From Bacteroidales bacterium (GTDB taxonomy: Bacteria > Bacteroidota > Bacteroidia > Bacteroidales > JAIOZK01): DNA of 64,000 nucleotides. Position numbers and translations under genes: made by a program. The DNA lies in contig JAIPBS010000010.1 of the NCBI GenBank assembly GCA_021738625.1, forward strand, positions 26,924 through 90,923. The letters run 5' to 3'. Positions within the stretch are counted from its first letter, which is position 1; the number at the start of each line of letters is the position of its first letter. Below, piece after piece: positions 17,451 through 25,883 of the stretch. Below the pieces are notes generated by a model. That model made no database searches, was not told the origin of the DNA, and saw only the letters and a program-made list of their open reading frames with translations.

Positions 17451-18244
17451 TCCATAACCTCCAGTGTAAACACATCATATGCATTCTCGCAGGCCAGCGC
17501 CATGGCTTCCTGGTTTTGCATGATATAGCCTCTCCAAACGTTGTGATCATAAGCATTGGGTGTCCGGAACCAGTTTTCCACATGCATCACGATGGTGAAT
17601 TCCCGCTCCTCATTTTCCGCCAGGCTGAAGGATGAGGCCGGCAATTCCACCTCAAAAGCGTTGTGGATGTAACCGGTGATCGAGTCGGGATAGCTGTGAT
17701 AAATTTGCCCGATGCCCAGGTGGAAGTCGAATGGGGTGATGCTGTTGTCGGGCTCCTGCCATTTGCCGTTCAGTTTCATGTAATGATAACCGCCGCCCAA
17801 AAACTCGGGCCAGAACATGTCGCGTTCGGGCGGGTTCAGAAACATAAAAGAGTGGTTTTTTTCTTCGGATATGCCAAAGGTAAAACTGATCTTTTCGTAA
17901 TCTCCTGCCGGGATGTTGTCGAACACCTCCCAGCGATGGGTTTCGGGAAGGTCCGTATCCACATAATGCATGTCTTTCCATTCATCTACCAGGTAATGAC
18001 CGCCATCCGTCCGGTGCAGTTTGACATCCGAAATAAAATACTGGATTTCGTTTACCAGGTAGGGATTACCAGCTTCATTCACATATTTCATGGTGTCGAA
18101 TTCGATCGGTGATCCGTCCAGTCTGTGCACGAAATTGAATGTGACTTTTTGTTCGCTTTGCTGCAAGGGATCATCTTTTTCCTTGCAGGAATTAAATCCG
18201 AGAACGATTAGCAATAGCAGTATACCGGTATATTTTTTCATCAT
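17447..18244 (-). CDS. MbnP-like metal-binding lipoprotein
   Basis: 265 residues, lipobox LGFNSC (C20). A beta-sandwich pattern follows with the MbnP family motifs VNEIQYFISDVKLHR, FTFGISEEKNHSFM, RDMFWPEFLGGGYHYMKLNG and NAFEVELPASSF. MbnP proteins bind copper in the periplasm and are paired with MbnH. The characterised protein needs a WxW motif whose first Trp becomes kynurenine; the aligned site here is W145 followed by Pro-Glu-Phe, so only the first Trp remains. His residues in the domain could still bind metal. It is in an operon with a TonB receptor and the di-heme partner, which supports metal uptake or homeostasis. The metal is not proven. Confidence 0.85.
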   Translation of the reverse strand: MMKKYTGILLLLIVLGFNSCKEKDDPLQQSEQKVTFNFVHRLDGSPIEFDTMKYVNEAGNPYLVNEIQYFISDVKLHRTDGGHYLVDEWKDMHYVDTDLPETHRWEVFDNIPAGDYEKISFTFGISEEKNHSFMFLNPPERDMFWPEFLGGGYHYMKLNGKWQEPDNSITPFDFHLGIGQIYHSYPDSITGYIHNAFEVELPASSFSLAENEEREFTIVMHVENWFRTPNAYDHNVWRGYIMQNQEAMALACENAYDVFTLEVME

Positions 18245-18276
18245 ACTAAATCAAAACGAAATTATCACATTGCTTA

Positions 18277-18651
18277 TTATTCGTAAGGGATGCTGCCCGA
18301 AACCGTCACAAAGTTCAGGGTATCGTATAGGCTGCTTTCCTGCCGGAAAACCTTTCCGTTAAGTAGTATTTCGACATTGATGCCGGTTTCCGGGTCCTTG
18401 TAATTGGCCGAAACGTAAACGATGTCGCCTTCCGTGCCGGTGAAGGCATAGGTCCAGATGTCCTCGGCGCTGGACACATCAACGCTTTTGCGCTGAATAT
18501 CTCCCTGTTCACCCCGGTAGCTAACCGAAAAACCGGATTCATTGTCGGATATCCGGTAAGTGACCTTATGCTCATCATCATTGGGCTCACAGGCCGCAAC
18601 GAACAGGATTACAAAAAACAGCAATATTTTATTTCTCTTCATTTTCTCCAT
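18277..18651 (-). CDS. small lipoprotein, unknown function
   Basis: 124 residues, lipobox FVAAC (C20). The mature part is a predicted all-beta domain (VTYRISDNESGFSVSYRG, WTYAFTGTEGDIVYVSANY, VEILLNGKVFRQESS) resembling the immunoglobulin-like MmpS-type fold found in other Bacteroidota lipoproteins; that resemblance is only a pattern judgement. It lies between the TonB receptor (3 bases away) and the MbnP-like gene (32 bases), so it belongs to the metal operon and may assist capture or assembly. Confidence 0.75.
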   Translation of the reverse strand: MEKMKRNKILLFFVILFVAACEPNDDEHKVTYRISDNESGFSVSYRGEQGDIQRKSVDVSSAEDIWTYAFTGTEGDIVYVSANYKDPETGINVEILLNGKVFRQESSLYDTLNFVTVSGSIPYE

Positions 18652-18654
18652 GCC

Positions 18655-21003
18655 TTAAAGATTAACGGTCATATTGATGAAAAAGCTTATGCCCGGCTCA
18701 TACAGGGGGGCATTGCTTCCGATGATCCGCCGGTTGAGGTGTTCATAATAAGCCTTGTCAAAAATATTTTTCACTCCTGCATGTATTATCAATTCCTCGC
18801 TGAATTCGTAAGCGAGTCTGAAGTCAGCTAGCACAAAGCCGGGCGTTTCCTGTTCGTAAAAGGCCTGCGAAACTTTGTTCTGGCTTGCCACCAGCCGGAC
18901 GCCCGCCACCGGGATCAACTTGCGGTTGAACATGCTGTATTTAACTTTGATGTTAGACTCGAAAGGCGGGATCTCTGACAGGGGGTCGTTTTTGAGGGTT
19001 TGCTGTCCCACCACTTCTCCGTTCTCGACAATGTATTTGATGGATTCGGGATTCACCCCATAAGTGACAGCCCCTGTGACCGAAATATTCAGACCGCTCC
19101 AGTCGGGAGAATACCACCCGAATTCATAGCCATACAAATACACATGGTCGGCATTGTAAAATTCCTTCACGCCCACCACATCCTTCGATTGCGGTTTTAC
19201 AACCGCCGGCGGCACTTCCCTTCCGGTGATGAAATCCTGTACATAGGAGAAAAACCCGCCGGCCTGCAAAAGTCCGAGGTTTTCCGTCCGGTATCCGATC
19301 TTCAGATCGGCCTCGTTGTTGATCTCGGGATCGAGCTGCGGATTGCCCAGATAATCATAATTGTCGTAGCCGATGGGCAGCAAAACGATAAAGCGCTCGG
19401 TCATGTCGGGACTGCGCGTGGCCCGGCCAATGGAAAAGCCGATGTCGAGGTTTTTGCTGAAGGTGTATAGGATCCCCGCGCTCAGGCTGTAATTGAAATG
19501 TCTTGAGTCGGTATCATCGTTTTCATAAACCGGTTTGCCCATCATATTTTCAAGCAGCAGCTTTCCTGAATTCGCCGAGTTCATATCAACGCGGCCCGAA
19601 ATGTTTAGGGTATAATCCTTACGTTTGCTTTCCCAGAGGGTATAAAATCCGGTGTTGGTGATCTCGGCATTGTTCCATAACATCTCGGTTTTAACAGGCA
19701 GGTTGGGTTGCAGGATGAAGTTTTTGACGCGCTCACCGTTTTTTTCTATCTGTTCAAAATCCATCCCCAGAAACAAGTCGTTGTTGAACAGGTCGAAAGC
19801 TGCTTCCAGCCTGCCGCCCATGTTATTGGCCCGGATATCGGATACGGCGATCACGGTGTCGCTGAAAGGACGCTGCTTGTTGTCCATGATGTGATGGACG
19901 TCGGAATTGTAAAGCCGGATTGTGATCCGCCGGAACTTTTCCGAAATATTATCGATGTCATATTCAAACTGGTAGATCTTGGTATCGTCCGAGCGCTCAT
20001 CCATGGGCAGGGCAGGAAAGTCCATATTCCGGCCGTACGATCTGTCGTATGAAACAAGAAGCCGGTGATCGATAAAAGGTTCGGTGCCCAGCTGAACCTT
20101 ATAGTTGTACTTTGTGAATCCTGCGTTCACCCTTTGCCCGTTTCCGGCCGTGTAGTCCTTAAACTTCCTGTGGTTCCCCGAAAGCATATAGTAAACCCTG
20201 TCATTCCCTCCATTGATAGAAAGATGCTCTGTGTTTCCGTTGCCGTTGCTTTCAAAGCCTTTGATGGCGGTAATGTGCATCTGATATTCAGAATAGGATA
20301 CCGGCCGGGTGGTTTGCAGGTTGATTAGTCCGCCGAAATTGGGACCATAGCGCAAAGCAAAAGGGCCTTTGTGAATTTCCATGTTTTCGACGTCCATGAT
20401 GCTGACGTGGCTCACTGCCGGATCCATGCGGTTGGGGCATCCGCCTTCGATCTTTGTGGCGCCGTCAACCACCACAGCCACCTGCTTGAACTTAAATCCG
20501 CGAACGACCGGGTCCACACCGCTGCCGCCTTTCCTGACACCGCTCAGGTTGGGCACCTCCCGTAAAAAATCACCGATGTCTTTGCGGGTGCTTTGGCGGA
20601 TAACAGGTTTGCTGATGTGTTCGATGGAGTATGGGGCTTCCTCGAATCGCTTGCTATGTATTTCTACTTCCTTTAACACCTTTGTCTTCGGCTCCATCAC
20701 AACATCCATTCTTCTTAGGTCTCCGGTTGCAAGCAGGACTCCCATCTTGAGCTTTTCATAGCCGATATGTGAGAAAATGATTTCATATTCACCCGGTGGA
20801 ATGTTGGTGATTTCAAAATTCCCATTCCGATCCGATATGGTTGCATAGGGTGTGCTTTTGATTTTGATCTCCACATCTTCGATAGGAGCATCCGGCATTT
20901 TATCGAGGATAGTGCCGGTGACCACTGCCGTATTCTGGGCACTCAAACTTCCTGTGGCAAAAATCAGAAAGGCAAGTATTGTATGGTAAGCAAATTGTTT
21001 CAT
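18655..21003 (-). CDS. TonB-dependent outer-membrane receptor, metal operon
   Basis: 782 residues. Signal peptide (about 1-22), carboxypeptidase-regulatory-like domain (about 27-110, VVTGTILDKMPDAPIEDVEI), plug domain (about 130-230, DIGDFLREVPNLSGVRKGG and VVVDGATKIEGGCPNRMDP) and a 22-strand barrel ending with hydrophobic FFINMTVNL. The plug segment EGGCPNRMDPAVSHVSIMDV is typical of receptors of the copper (OprC/NosA-like) group, where Cys and Met near CxxxM bind copper. That fits the MbnP/MbnH pair downstream and points to copper import, by inference. It is the first gene of a four-gene operon with very short spacers and its own -7 element. Confidence 0.92.
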   Translation of the reverse strand: MKQFAYHTILAFLIFATGSLSAQNTAVVTGTILDKMPDAPIEDVEIKIKSTPYATISDRNGNFEITNIPPGEYEIIFSHIGYEKLKMGVLLATGDLRRMDVVMEPKTKVLKEVEIHSKRFEEAPYSIEHISKPVIRQSTRKDIGDFLREVPNLSGVRKGGSGVDPVVRGFKFKQVAVVVDGATKIEGGCPNRMDPAVSHVSIMDVENMEIHKGPFALRYGPNFGGLINLQTTRPVSYSEYQMHITAIKGFESNGNGNTEHLSINGGNDRVYYMLSGNHRKFKDYTAGNGQRVNAGFTKYNYKVQLGTEPFIDHRLLVSYDRSYGRNMDFPALPMDERSDDTKIYQFEYDIDNISEKFRRITIRLYNSDVHHIMDNKQRPFSDTVIAVSDIRANNMGGRLEAAFDLFNNDLFLGMDFEQIEKNGERVKNFILQPNLPVKTEMLWNNAEITNTGFYTLWESKRKDYTLNISGRVDMNSANSGKLLLENMMGKPVYENDDTDSRHFNYSLSAGILYTFSKNLDIGFSIGRATRSPDMTERFIVLLPIGYDNYDYLGNPQLDPEINNEADLKIGYRTENLGLLQAGGFFSYVQDFITGREVPPAVVKPQSKDVVGVKEFYNADHVYLYGYEFGWYSPDWSGLNISVTGAVTYGVNPESIKYIVENGEVVGQQTLKNDPLSEIPPFESNIKVKYSMFNRKLIPVAGVRLVASQNKVSQAFYEQETPGFVLADFRLAYEFSEELIIHAGVKNIFDKAYYEHLNRRIIGSNAPLYEPGISFFINMTVNL

Positions 21004-21022
21004 AAGCCTATATTCTTATATG

Positions 21023-21030
21023 CAAAAATA
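21023..21030 (-). promoter_or_regulatory. -7 element of the TonB/MbnP/MbnH operon (TATTTTTG)
   Basis: TATTTTTG on the minus strand, 20 bases before the receptor ATG. No metal-regulator operator is obvious. Confidence 0.5.
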
Positions 21031-21108
21031 TCAAATATGAGCCAAAGTTCCCCGAAAGAAGCTTAATTTATAAAGGTTTATAAATAAGGCATTCCCTGTT
21101 TTTCTGGT

Positions 21109-21116
21109 TATCTTTG
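21109..21116 (+). promoter_or_regulatory. -7 element of DUF2027-Smr gene (TATCTTTG)
   Basis: TATCTTTG, 17 bases before the ATG at 21133; divergent from the metal operon promoter. Confidence 0.65.
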
Positions 21117-21132
21117 CAAAAAAGAAATAAGC

Positions 21133-22209
21133 ATGCGATTTAAAGTTGGAGATAAAGTCAGATTTTTGAATGAAAAGGGCGGAGGCGTGATCACCAGGAT
21201 CATCAGCCCCAGCCTGGTGAATGTTGAGATCGAGGATGGATTTGAGGTGCCGGTGGTGCCTTCTGAGCTGGTGATTGACGCCCGGGCTCTGCATGATGAA
21301 GAAAGCCGCAAATCCAAAGCCCCAAAACTGGATTACAGCGCTTATCATGAAGATGAGCCGGAACCGGAAGGGGACGAGCGCAAATCACCCATCGACAAGG
21401 TGGGCTTCAGGGGTGATTACGTCAAAGGGCTTTACCTGGCTTTCGTTCCGCAAGACCAGAAATGGCTGGTAACCGGATTGATTGAGGTTTACCTGATCAA
21501 TTATACGGGATATGAAATGCTTTACAGCTTATACCTGCAAAGTGAAGACGGGTTTTACGGATATGATTACGATGTGATGCAGCCCAGAACCAAGATCCTA
21601 CTCGATACGATACCGAGAGAAGAAATCGAAAAGTGGACGAAAGGTTTGCTACAGGTGATGTACCATATAGAAAAAGTCACCCGTGTTCCCTTGCCCGGAA
21701 ATGCTGCAATCGACATCAAACCGGCAAGGATTTATAAAGAAGGCAATTACAGGGAAACGCCTTTGATGACCGAAAAAGCTTTTGTGCTGAACTTGCTGGA
21801 GCTCAACACCCATGAACATTACAGCGGCGATCTGGAGCAAAAGAAATTTGAGCCGCAGCCCCAAACCACCAAACCCAAAGCAAAGAAAAGAACCGCTCTG
21901 ATCAACCAGCACCGCACTGCCGAAGGCGTAGCCGTGGTGGACCTGCACATAGGCGAGCTGGTGGACAATATCACGGGTCTGTCGAGCGGGGATATGCTTA
22001 AAATCCAGAAAGAGTATTTTATCAAATGCCTGGAAAGCGCCATGGCTGAAGGGTATCAACGTGTTACTTTTATCCACGGCGTGGGCAACGGCATCCTGAA
22101 AAACGAGATCATGCAGTTGATGAAAGACTACGAAAACCTGAAAGACCAGAGCGCCTCCCTGGCGAAGTTTGGGGTGGGAGCCGTGGATGTGATCATACAT
22201 AAGGGGTGA
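21133..22209 (+). CDS. DUF2027 and Smr domain protein
   Basis: 358 residues. A basic beta-barrel N-terminus (FKVGDKVRFLNEKGGG, VNVEIEDGFEVPVVPSEL) is followed by a DUF2027 beta domain (about 90-240), a linker rich in Lys/Pro (about 240-258) and a C-terminal Smr domain with the DLHIGEL and FIHGVGNGILKNEI motifs. Smr domains bind or cut branched nucleic acids or act in ribosome quality control. The N-terminal part resembles MutS2's extra domain, but there is no ATPase. This Bacteroidota-specific protein has no assigned role. Stand-alone gene. Confidence 0.9.
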   Translation: MRFKVGDKVRFLNEKGGGVITRIISPSLVNVEIEDGFEVPVVPSELVIDARALHDEESRKSKAPKLDYSAYHEDEPEPEGDERKSPIDKVGFRGDYVKGLYLAFVPQDQKWLVTGLIEVYLINYTGYEMLYSLYLQSEDGFYGYDYDVMQPRTKILLDTIPREEIEKWTKGLLQVMYHIEKVTRVPLPGNAAIDIKPARIYKEGNYRETPLMTEKAFVLNLLELNTHEHYSGDLEQKKFEPQPQTTKPKAKKRTALINQHRTAEGVAVVDLHIGELVDNITGLSSGDMLKIQKEYFIKCLESAMAEGYQRVTFIHGVGNGILKNEIMQLMKDYENLKDQSASLAKFGVGAVDVIIHKG

Positions 22210-22211
22210 TT

Positions 22212-22293
22212 AGATGGATGTAAGGATGTATGATTGTATGGATTGAGTTAGCAGTAATTCATTGTAATTGATTGTAATTAATGGTAATTTGTT
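22212..22293. repeat. dispersed repeat with 10-bp tandem units, copy 2
   Basis: Contains four 10-bp units GTAATTCATT, GTAATTGATT, GTAATTAATG, GTAATTTGTT (22254-22293) after a GGATGTATGATTGTATGG segment and GAGTTAGCA. It matches copy 1 at 13439-13520. Confidence 0.8.
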
Positions 22294-22390
22294 GTTTTGC
22301 ATTTTGTTGGATCAGATAGATATACCAGCGTGCTTTGGTTTACGGACTTCTTTTTATATCTTAGTGTTCAATAATCAAAAACCCATAGCT

Positions 22391-22789
22391 ATGAACAAAC
22401 TGCTTGCCTTTTTCATCCTGATCAGTTTGGTGGCCTGCAAATCCACCGAAAAGCAAAAGAAACAGAAAGAACCCGAACCCAAAGCCTATGAAATCCTCTA
22501 CAAAACCAATATGCCTGAGGAGATTGATTTTGTGAAGCAAAGCGATAAGGTGGAAGCGATCGAGCTGGACTACAATGCGGTTGGAACGCAAACACGACGG
22601 GTGTGGGGCCTGAAAATGGTGAACATGGATCAGGGCAGGGGCAGTGCACCCATCATCAGCAAGGAACCTGTGGATTTTCCTTTCTGGGGCCGCATCACCT
22701 ATCAAAGCACCGAAGGCGAGGCGGAGATGGAATTCAGGATTTACGAGCCGGGCTACTGGCAGATCATCATGACGACGCTAACGCCGTAG
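22391..22789 (+). CDS. lipoprotein of unknown function
   Basis: 132 residues from the ATG at 22391, chosen because it begins a clean lipoprotein signal (MNKLLAFFILISLVACKS, Cys 17); an upstream in-frame ATG at 22268 would put non-signal sequence in front. The mature part has a Lys/Glu-rich linker and a small beta domain (AYEILYKTNMPEEIDF, WGRITYQSTEGEAEMEFRIY). No family is recognised. Monocistronic, between two unrelated loci. Confidence 0.75.
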   Translation: MNKLLAFFILISLVACKSTEKQKKQKEPEPKAYEILYKTNMPEEIDFVKQSDKVEAIELDYNAVGTQTRRVWGLKMVNMDQGRGSAPIISKEPVDFPFWGRITYQSTEGEAEMEFRIYEPGYWQIIMTTLTP

Positions 22790-23023
22790 AAATCGGATTT
22801 CGAATTTCAAAATTCCGGATTTCAGATTCCAGATTACAGATTATGGCTCTTGATAAATTGCCTTTTAAGTGGTGTGGGAATGGTTTCCCCCAACCGTCCT
22901 GTCATTCCGAAACCGCCAATTCCTAAAATCTTTGATTAATGAACAAGACCTTTGCATGGGAAGTTGAGCCTGTCTGCCGGACGGGCAGGGAATCTCCTGA
23001 GGCGATACTGCTTTTTTCTGTTA

Positions 23024-23040
23024 ATAGTAATTTTTACTAT
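23024..23040. promoter_or_regulatory. palindromic operator candidate over promoter
   Basis: ATAGTAATTTTTACTAT is a perfect inverted repeat (7-bp arms, 3-base centre) whose right arm runs into the -7 element TATCTTTG at 23038-23045. This is where an autoregulating antitoxin would bind; the binder itself is inferred. Confidence 0.55.
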
Positions 23041-23045
23041 CTTTG
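23038..23045 (+). promoter_or_regulatory. -7 element of antitoxin-like gene (TATCTTTG)
   Basis: TATCTTTG, 17 bases before the ATG at 23062. Confidence 0.65.
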
Positions 23046-23061
23046 AGTAAAATCAAAATAA

Positions 23062-23253
23062 ATGAAAACCGCTGAGCTAAAAAATCATATCATCAAGAGA
23101 GTATTGGATACCGAAGATAAAGATCTGCTTGCTTATTTAAACAGTTTGCTCGAAAAAAATGATGACGCGGAAATATACAAACTCAACTCTTTTGAAAAGC
23201 AGGTCATCAACGAAAGTCTTGCTGATTACGAAAAAGGAAATACCATTTCTTAA
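23062..23253 (+). CDS. short antitoxin-like protein, probably C-terminally truncated
   Basis: 63 residues, charged and helical (MKTAELKNHIIKRVLDTED, LNSFEKQVINESLADYEKG, ending NTIS). It resembles the 70-75 residue Bacteroidota antitoxins paired with RelE/ParE toxins, which normally continue after the TIS with an acidic toxin-binding tail. Here a TAA follows at once, and the next codons (V-D-K-F) look like the remains of that tail. No toxin gene follows; a DUF4143 ATPase does. I read it as an orphan, shortened antitoxin. A small regulator of the downstream ATPase is the alternative. The region is richer in A+T than its surroundings. Confidence 0.6.
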   Translation: MKTAELKNHIIKRVLDTEDKDLLAYLNSLLEKNDDAEIYKLNSFEKQVINESLADYEKGNTIS

Positions 23254-23281
23254 GTAGATAAATTTTGTTACAGGATGTAAG

Positions 23282-23328
23282 ATTATCTAGATAATTTTGT
23301 ATCTTTGGTTAAAAATTACCTGGATAAT
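23282..23328. promoter_or_regulatory. two related palindromes bracketing the ATPase promoter
   Basis: ATTATCTAGATAAT (23282-23295) is a perfect 14-bp palindrome. ATTACCTGGATAAT (23315-23328) matches it at 12 of 14 bases and ends at the base before the ATG. Their starts are 33 bases apart, about three helical turns, with the -7 element between them. Cooperative repressor binding is a reasonable inference. Confidence 0.55.
23300..23307 (+). promoter_or_regulatory. -7 element of DUF4143 ATPase gene (TATCTTTG)
   Basis: TATCTTTG between the two palindromes. It overlaps the possible upstream start at 23305 and so favours the ATG at 23329. Confidence 0.65.
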
Positions 23329-24531
23329 ATGATTAGAGAAATTTTTTTGCTGCAAAATCCCTGGCGGGATAAACCTGATGTCAATTTCAATCTTAAAAAC
23401 AGGGAAATACTTGATACTCTTAAAAAGAACCTGGAAAACGATCTTTTTCTGGGATTGCTGGGAAGTAGGCAAGTAGGAAAAAGCTCTTTGCTGATGTTGT
23501 TAATTAAGCATCTTTTGCAAACGGGGATTTCTTCAAACGATATTTTTTACTTCAACCTGGATGACATGAAATTACATGCATTGTTCAAAAACCTTCCCCG
23601 GTTTATTGAGTTTTTAGGTAAAAGTGAAAGCAGAAAATATGTTTTCGTTGATGAAATACAGAGACTTGATTCTCCTGGTTTGTTCCTGAAGGAGGTGTAT
23701 GACCTGAAGCGAAATATTAAGATCATATACAGTGGTTCATCTCAACTGGAGATAAAAGCAAAAACAAAAGAACATTTGGTTGGACGATCACGTATATTTA
23801 CAATTAATAGATTGACGTTTCAGGAGCAACTCGGTTTTGCCTCACCAATTACCAAAAATGAAGCGTTTAACAATATTTTGTTATACGGGTCATATCCAGC
23901 TGTTGCAAAGGAAACCAGGGAAGTTGAAAAACAGCTTAGAATCAAAGATATTTATCAGGCATATGTTCAAAAGGACCTGGTTGATTTTTTAGACTTGAAA
24001 GACGCTGATCTATATAACAAACTTTTGATTCGGATAGCAATGCAAACAGGTGATCTCTTAAGTACTGAATCTATTGCCAAATCCTTAAAAACAACAAGAA
24101 AAACGGTAGAAGAATATTTAAGCATACTTGAACAAACTTTTATTTGTAAAAGAATTTATCCTTTCCACAAAAACTACAAAAAGGAGATTACCAAAACACC
24201 AAAGATTTACTTTTTGGATCTGGGATTACGAAACTTCATTCTAAATAATTTTAATAACTTGAATGTAAGGACAGATAAAGGAAGTTTGTTTGAGAATTTT
24301 GTTTTAACAGAGATTTTGTCAAATGATTATTATTCGATGAATAAAATCAACTTTTGGCGGACCACCAATAAAACAGAAATTGATTTTATTGTTCAAGGGC
24401 AGGCCGGTTTGCAAGCTATAGAGGTAAAATGGAGTGATAACAAAACCCCCCGGTCATTTAAATCAATTGAATCTCATTATCCCGGGATTAAATGTAAATT
24501 GACAACAACAGATGACTTTGTAAGTGAATAA
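23329..24531 (+). CDS. AAA+ ATPase with DUF4143 domain
   Basis: 400 residues. Walker A GSRQVGKSSLL (about 44-54), Walker B YVFVDEIQRL (about 104-113), a sensor region SGSSQLEIKAKTKEHLVGR, and a C-terminal DUF4143 domain ending in a PD-(D/E)XK-like core (TEIDFIVQGQ, AIEVKW). Length and order are normal for the family. Such ATPases are abundant, patchily distributed and of unknown function; nuclease-like or defence-related roles have been suggested. The gene is AT-rich compared with its neighbours and sits behind an antitoxin-like gene and palindromes, which fits recent acquisition. The 23305 start is rejected because it lies inside the promoter. Confidence 0.88.
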   Translation: MIREIFLLQNPWRDKPDVNFNLKNREILDTLKKNLENDLFLGLLGSRQVGKSSLLMLLIKHLLQTGISSNDIFYFNLDDMKLHALFKNLPRFIEFLGKSESRKYVFVDEIQRLDSPGLFLKEVYDLKRNIKIIYSGSSQLEIKAKTKEHLVGRSRIFTINRLTFQEQLGFASPITKNEAFNNILLYGSYPAVAKETREVEKQLRIKDIYQAYVQKDLVDFLDLKDADLYNKLLIRIAMQTGDLLSTESIAKSLKTTRKTVEEYLSILEQTFICKRIYPFHKNYKKEITKTPKIYFLDLGLRNFILNNFNNLNVRTDKGSLFENFVLTEILSNDYYSMNKINFWRTTNKTEIDFIVQGQAGLQAIEVKWSDNKTPRSFKSIESHYPGIKCKLTTTDDFVSE

Positions 24532-24593
24532 AATTCTACGTTTTCATACAATGTGAACCCCTCTTTTAAAACCTGGAAGGTTAAAAATGAGGT

Positions 24594-25883
24594 TTACCTG
24601 ACCTCCGCCTTCAACACAGGATTATTTCCTTTTTTAAACGTTGCAGGAATTACCGGGTAAAATTCGTTGGTTTTCAATCCTTTTGCATCAACTTCCAGTG
24701 GCACATACAATTCGCCGTATCCCCGGGCCATTCCTTTGGCATTGATCTTTTCAACCAGGATTTGCTGTGGTTTCCCGATCAGGGATTGCATGAAAGCGGT
24801 TTTGTTGCGCAATGAGATCTCGCGGATCACTTTGCTTCTTTCGTTCTTGATCTTTTCGGTGATCTGATCTTCCATGCGGGCCGCCCTGGTCCCGGTGCGC
24901 ACCGAGTATTTGAAGGTGTGGATGTGGCTGAAGTTCAATTCTTCGGCCAGGCGCACACTTTGCTGAAAATCTTCATCCGTTTCGCCGGGGAAACCCACGA
25001 TGATGTCGGTGGTCAGGTTGAAATGCTGGTATCTATTGCGGATGCTTTCTATGGTTTTCCTGAAAGTGGAGATGTTGTATAAACGCCGCATCTTCATCAG
25101 GATCTTATCCGATCCGCTTTGCAGGCAAAGGTGCAGATGCGGCATCAGTTTGGGGTGGGCGAAGAGGTCGAACAGCTTTTCACCGAAGCCTTCCGGTTCG
25201 ATGGAAGAAATCCGCACCCGGAAATCGCCGGGGATTTCCAGGATTTTTTCAATCAGGCTTTCAAAATCCGTTTCTCCATACTCATACCTGCCGATGTTGA
25301 CGCCGGTCAGTACGATTTCTTTGTATCCGTAATCGATCACCTGCCGGATGTTTTCGATGATATCCTCAACGGGGCGACTTACCGCCCTGCCTCTCACTTT
25401 GGGCACGATGCAATAGGTACAGAAGTTGTCGCAACCGTCCTGGATCTTGATCAGGCTGCGGGTGTGAAAGGTTTTCTGGGCCGGCTCGAAGGAGAATACA
25501 TCCGGTTTCAGCTGACCCGGATCGATTGTTTCCCCTTTGAAGTGAGCGTCCACGATCTCGAGAAGGGAGGTCTTGTGCTTGTTGTCCACCAGGTAGTCGG
25601 CTTCGGCAAAGCGGCTGAGGTCTTTTTTGTAGTTGTCGATCATGCAGCCGGTGACCACCACCACAGGCCGTTCCTCTTTTTTAAGCATCCTGTTGATCTC
25701 CTGCCGGGATTTCTGATCGCCCTGGTTGGTGACCGTGCAGGTGTTGACCACAAACACATCGGGCTGCTCGCCGGGATCAACGATCTCGTATCCCCGCCTG
25801 CTGAAGGTTGAGGCCAGGGCGTCGGTTTCATAAAGGTTCAACCGGCAGCCCAGCGTCTTGAATGCAATTTTTTTGGGTATCAT
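24594..25883 (-). CDS. mtaB: tRNA t6A37 methylthiotransferase MtaB
   Basis: 429 residues. UPF0004 domain with TLGCRLNLYETD and NTCTVTNQGDQKSRQEI, radical-SAM core with CDNFCTYCIVPKVRGRAVS (4Fe-4S ligands) and LTGVNIGRYEYG, and a C-terminal TRAM-like part. The TLGCRLN and GVNIG variants distinguish MtaB from MiaB. It adds a methylthio group to t6A at position 37 of ANN-decoding tRNAs. The start codon overlaps the miaB stop (ATGA), so the two are translationally coupled. Confidence 0.93.
   Translation of the reverse strand: MIPKKIAFKTLGCRLNLYETDALASTFSRRGYEIVDPGEQPDVFVVNTCTVTNQGDQKSRQEINRMLKKEERPVVVVTGCMIDNYKKDLSRFAEADYLVDNKHKTSLLEIVDAHFKGETIDPGQLKPDVFSFEPAQKTFHTRSLIKIQDGCDNFCTYCIVPKVRGRAVSRPVEDIIENIRQVIDYGYKEIVLTGVNIGRYEYGETDFESLIEKILEIPGDFRVRISSIEPEGFGEKLFDLFAHPKLMPHLHLCLQSGSDKILMKMRRLYNISTFRKTIESIRNRYQHFNLTTDIIVGFPGETDEDFQQSVRLAEELNFSHIHTFKYSVRTGTRAARMEDQITEKIKNERSKVIREISLRNKTAFMQSLIGKPQQILVEKINAKGMARGYGELYVPLEVDAKGLKTNEFYPVIPATFKKGNNPVLKAEVR

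Noticed and set aside
16650..17528. Long (292-codon) plus-strand frame
   Set aside because: It is antisense to the di-heme cytochrome and MbnP-like genes, which carry clear heme and lipobox motifs.
23305..23331. Earlier ATG (23305) for the DUF4143 ATPase
   Set aside because: It lies within the TATCTTTG element, so it would not be transcribed from that promoter; the ATG at 23329 starts the conserved protein.
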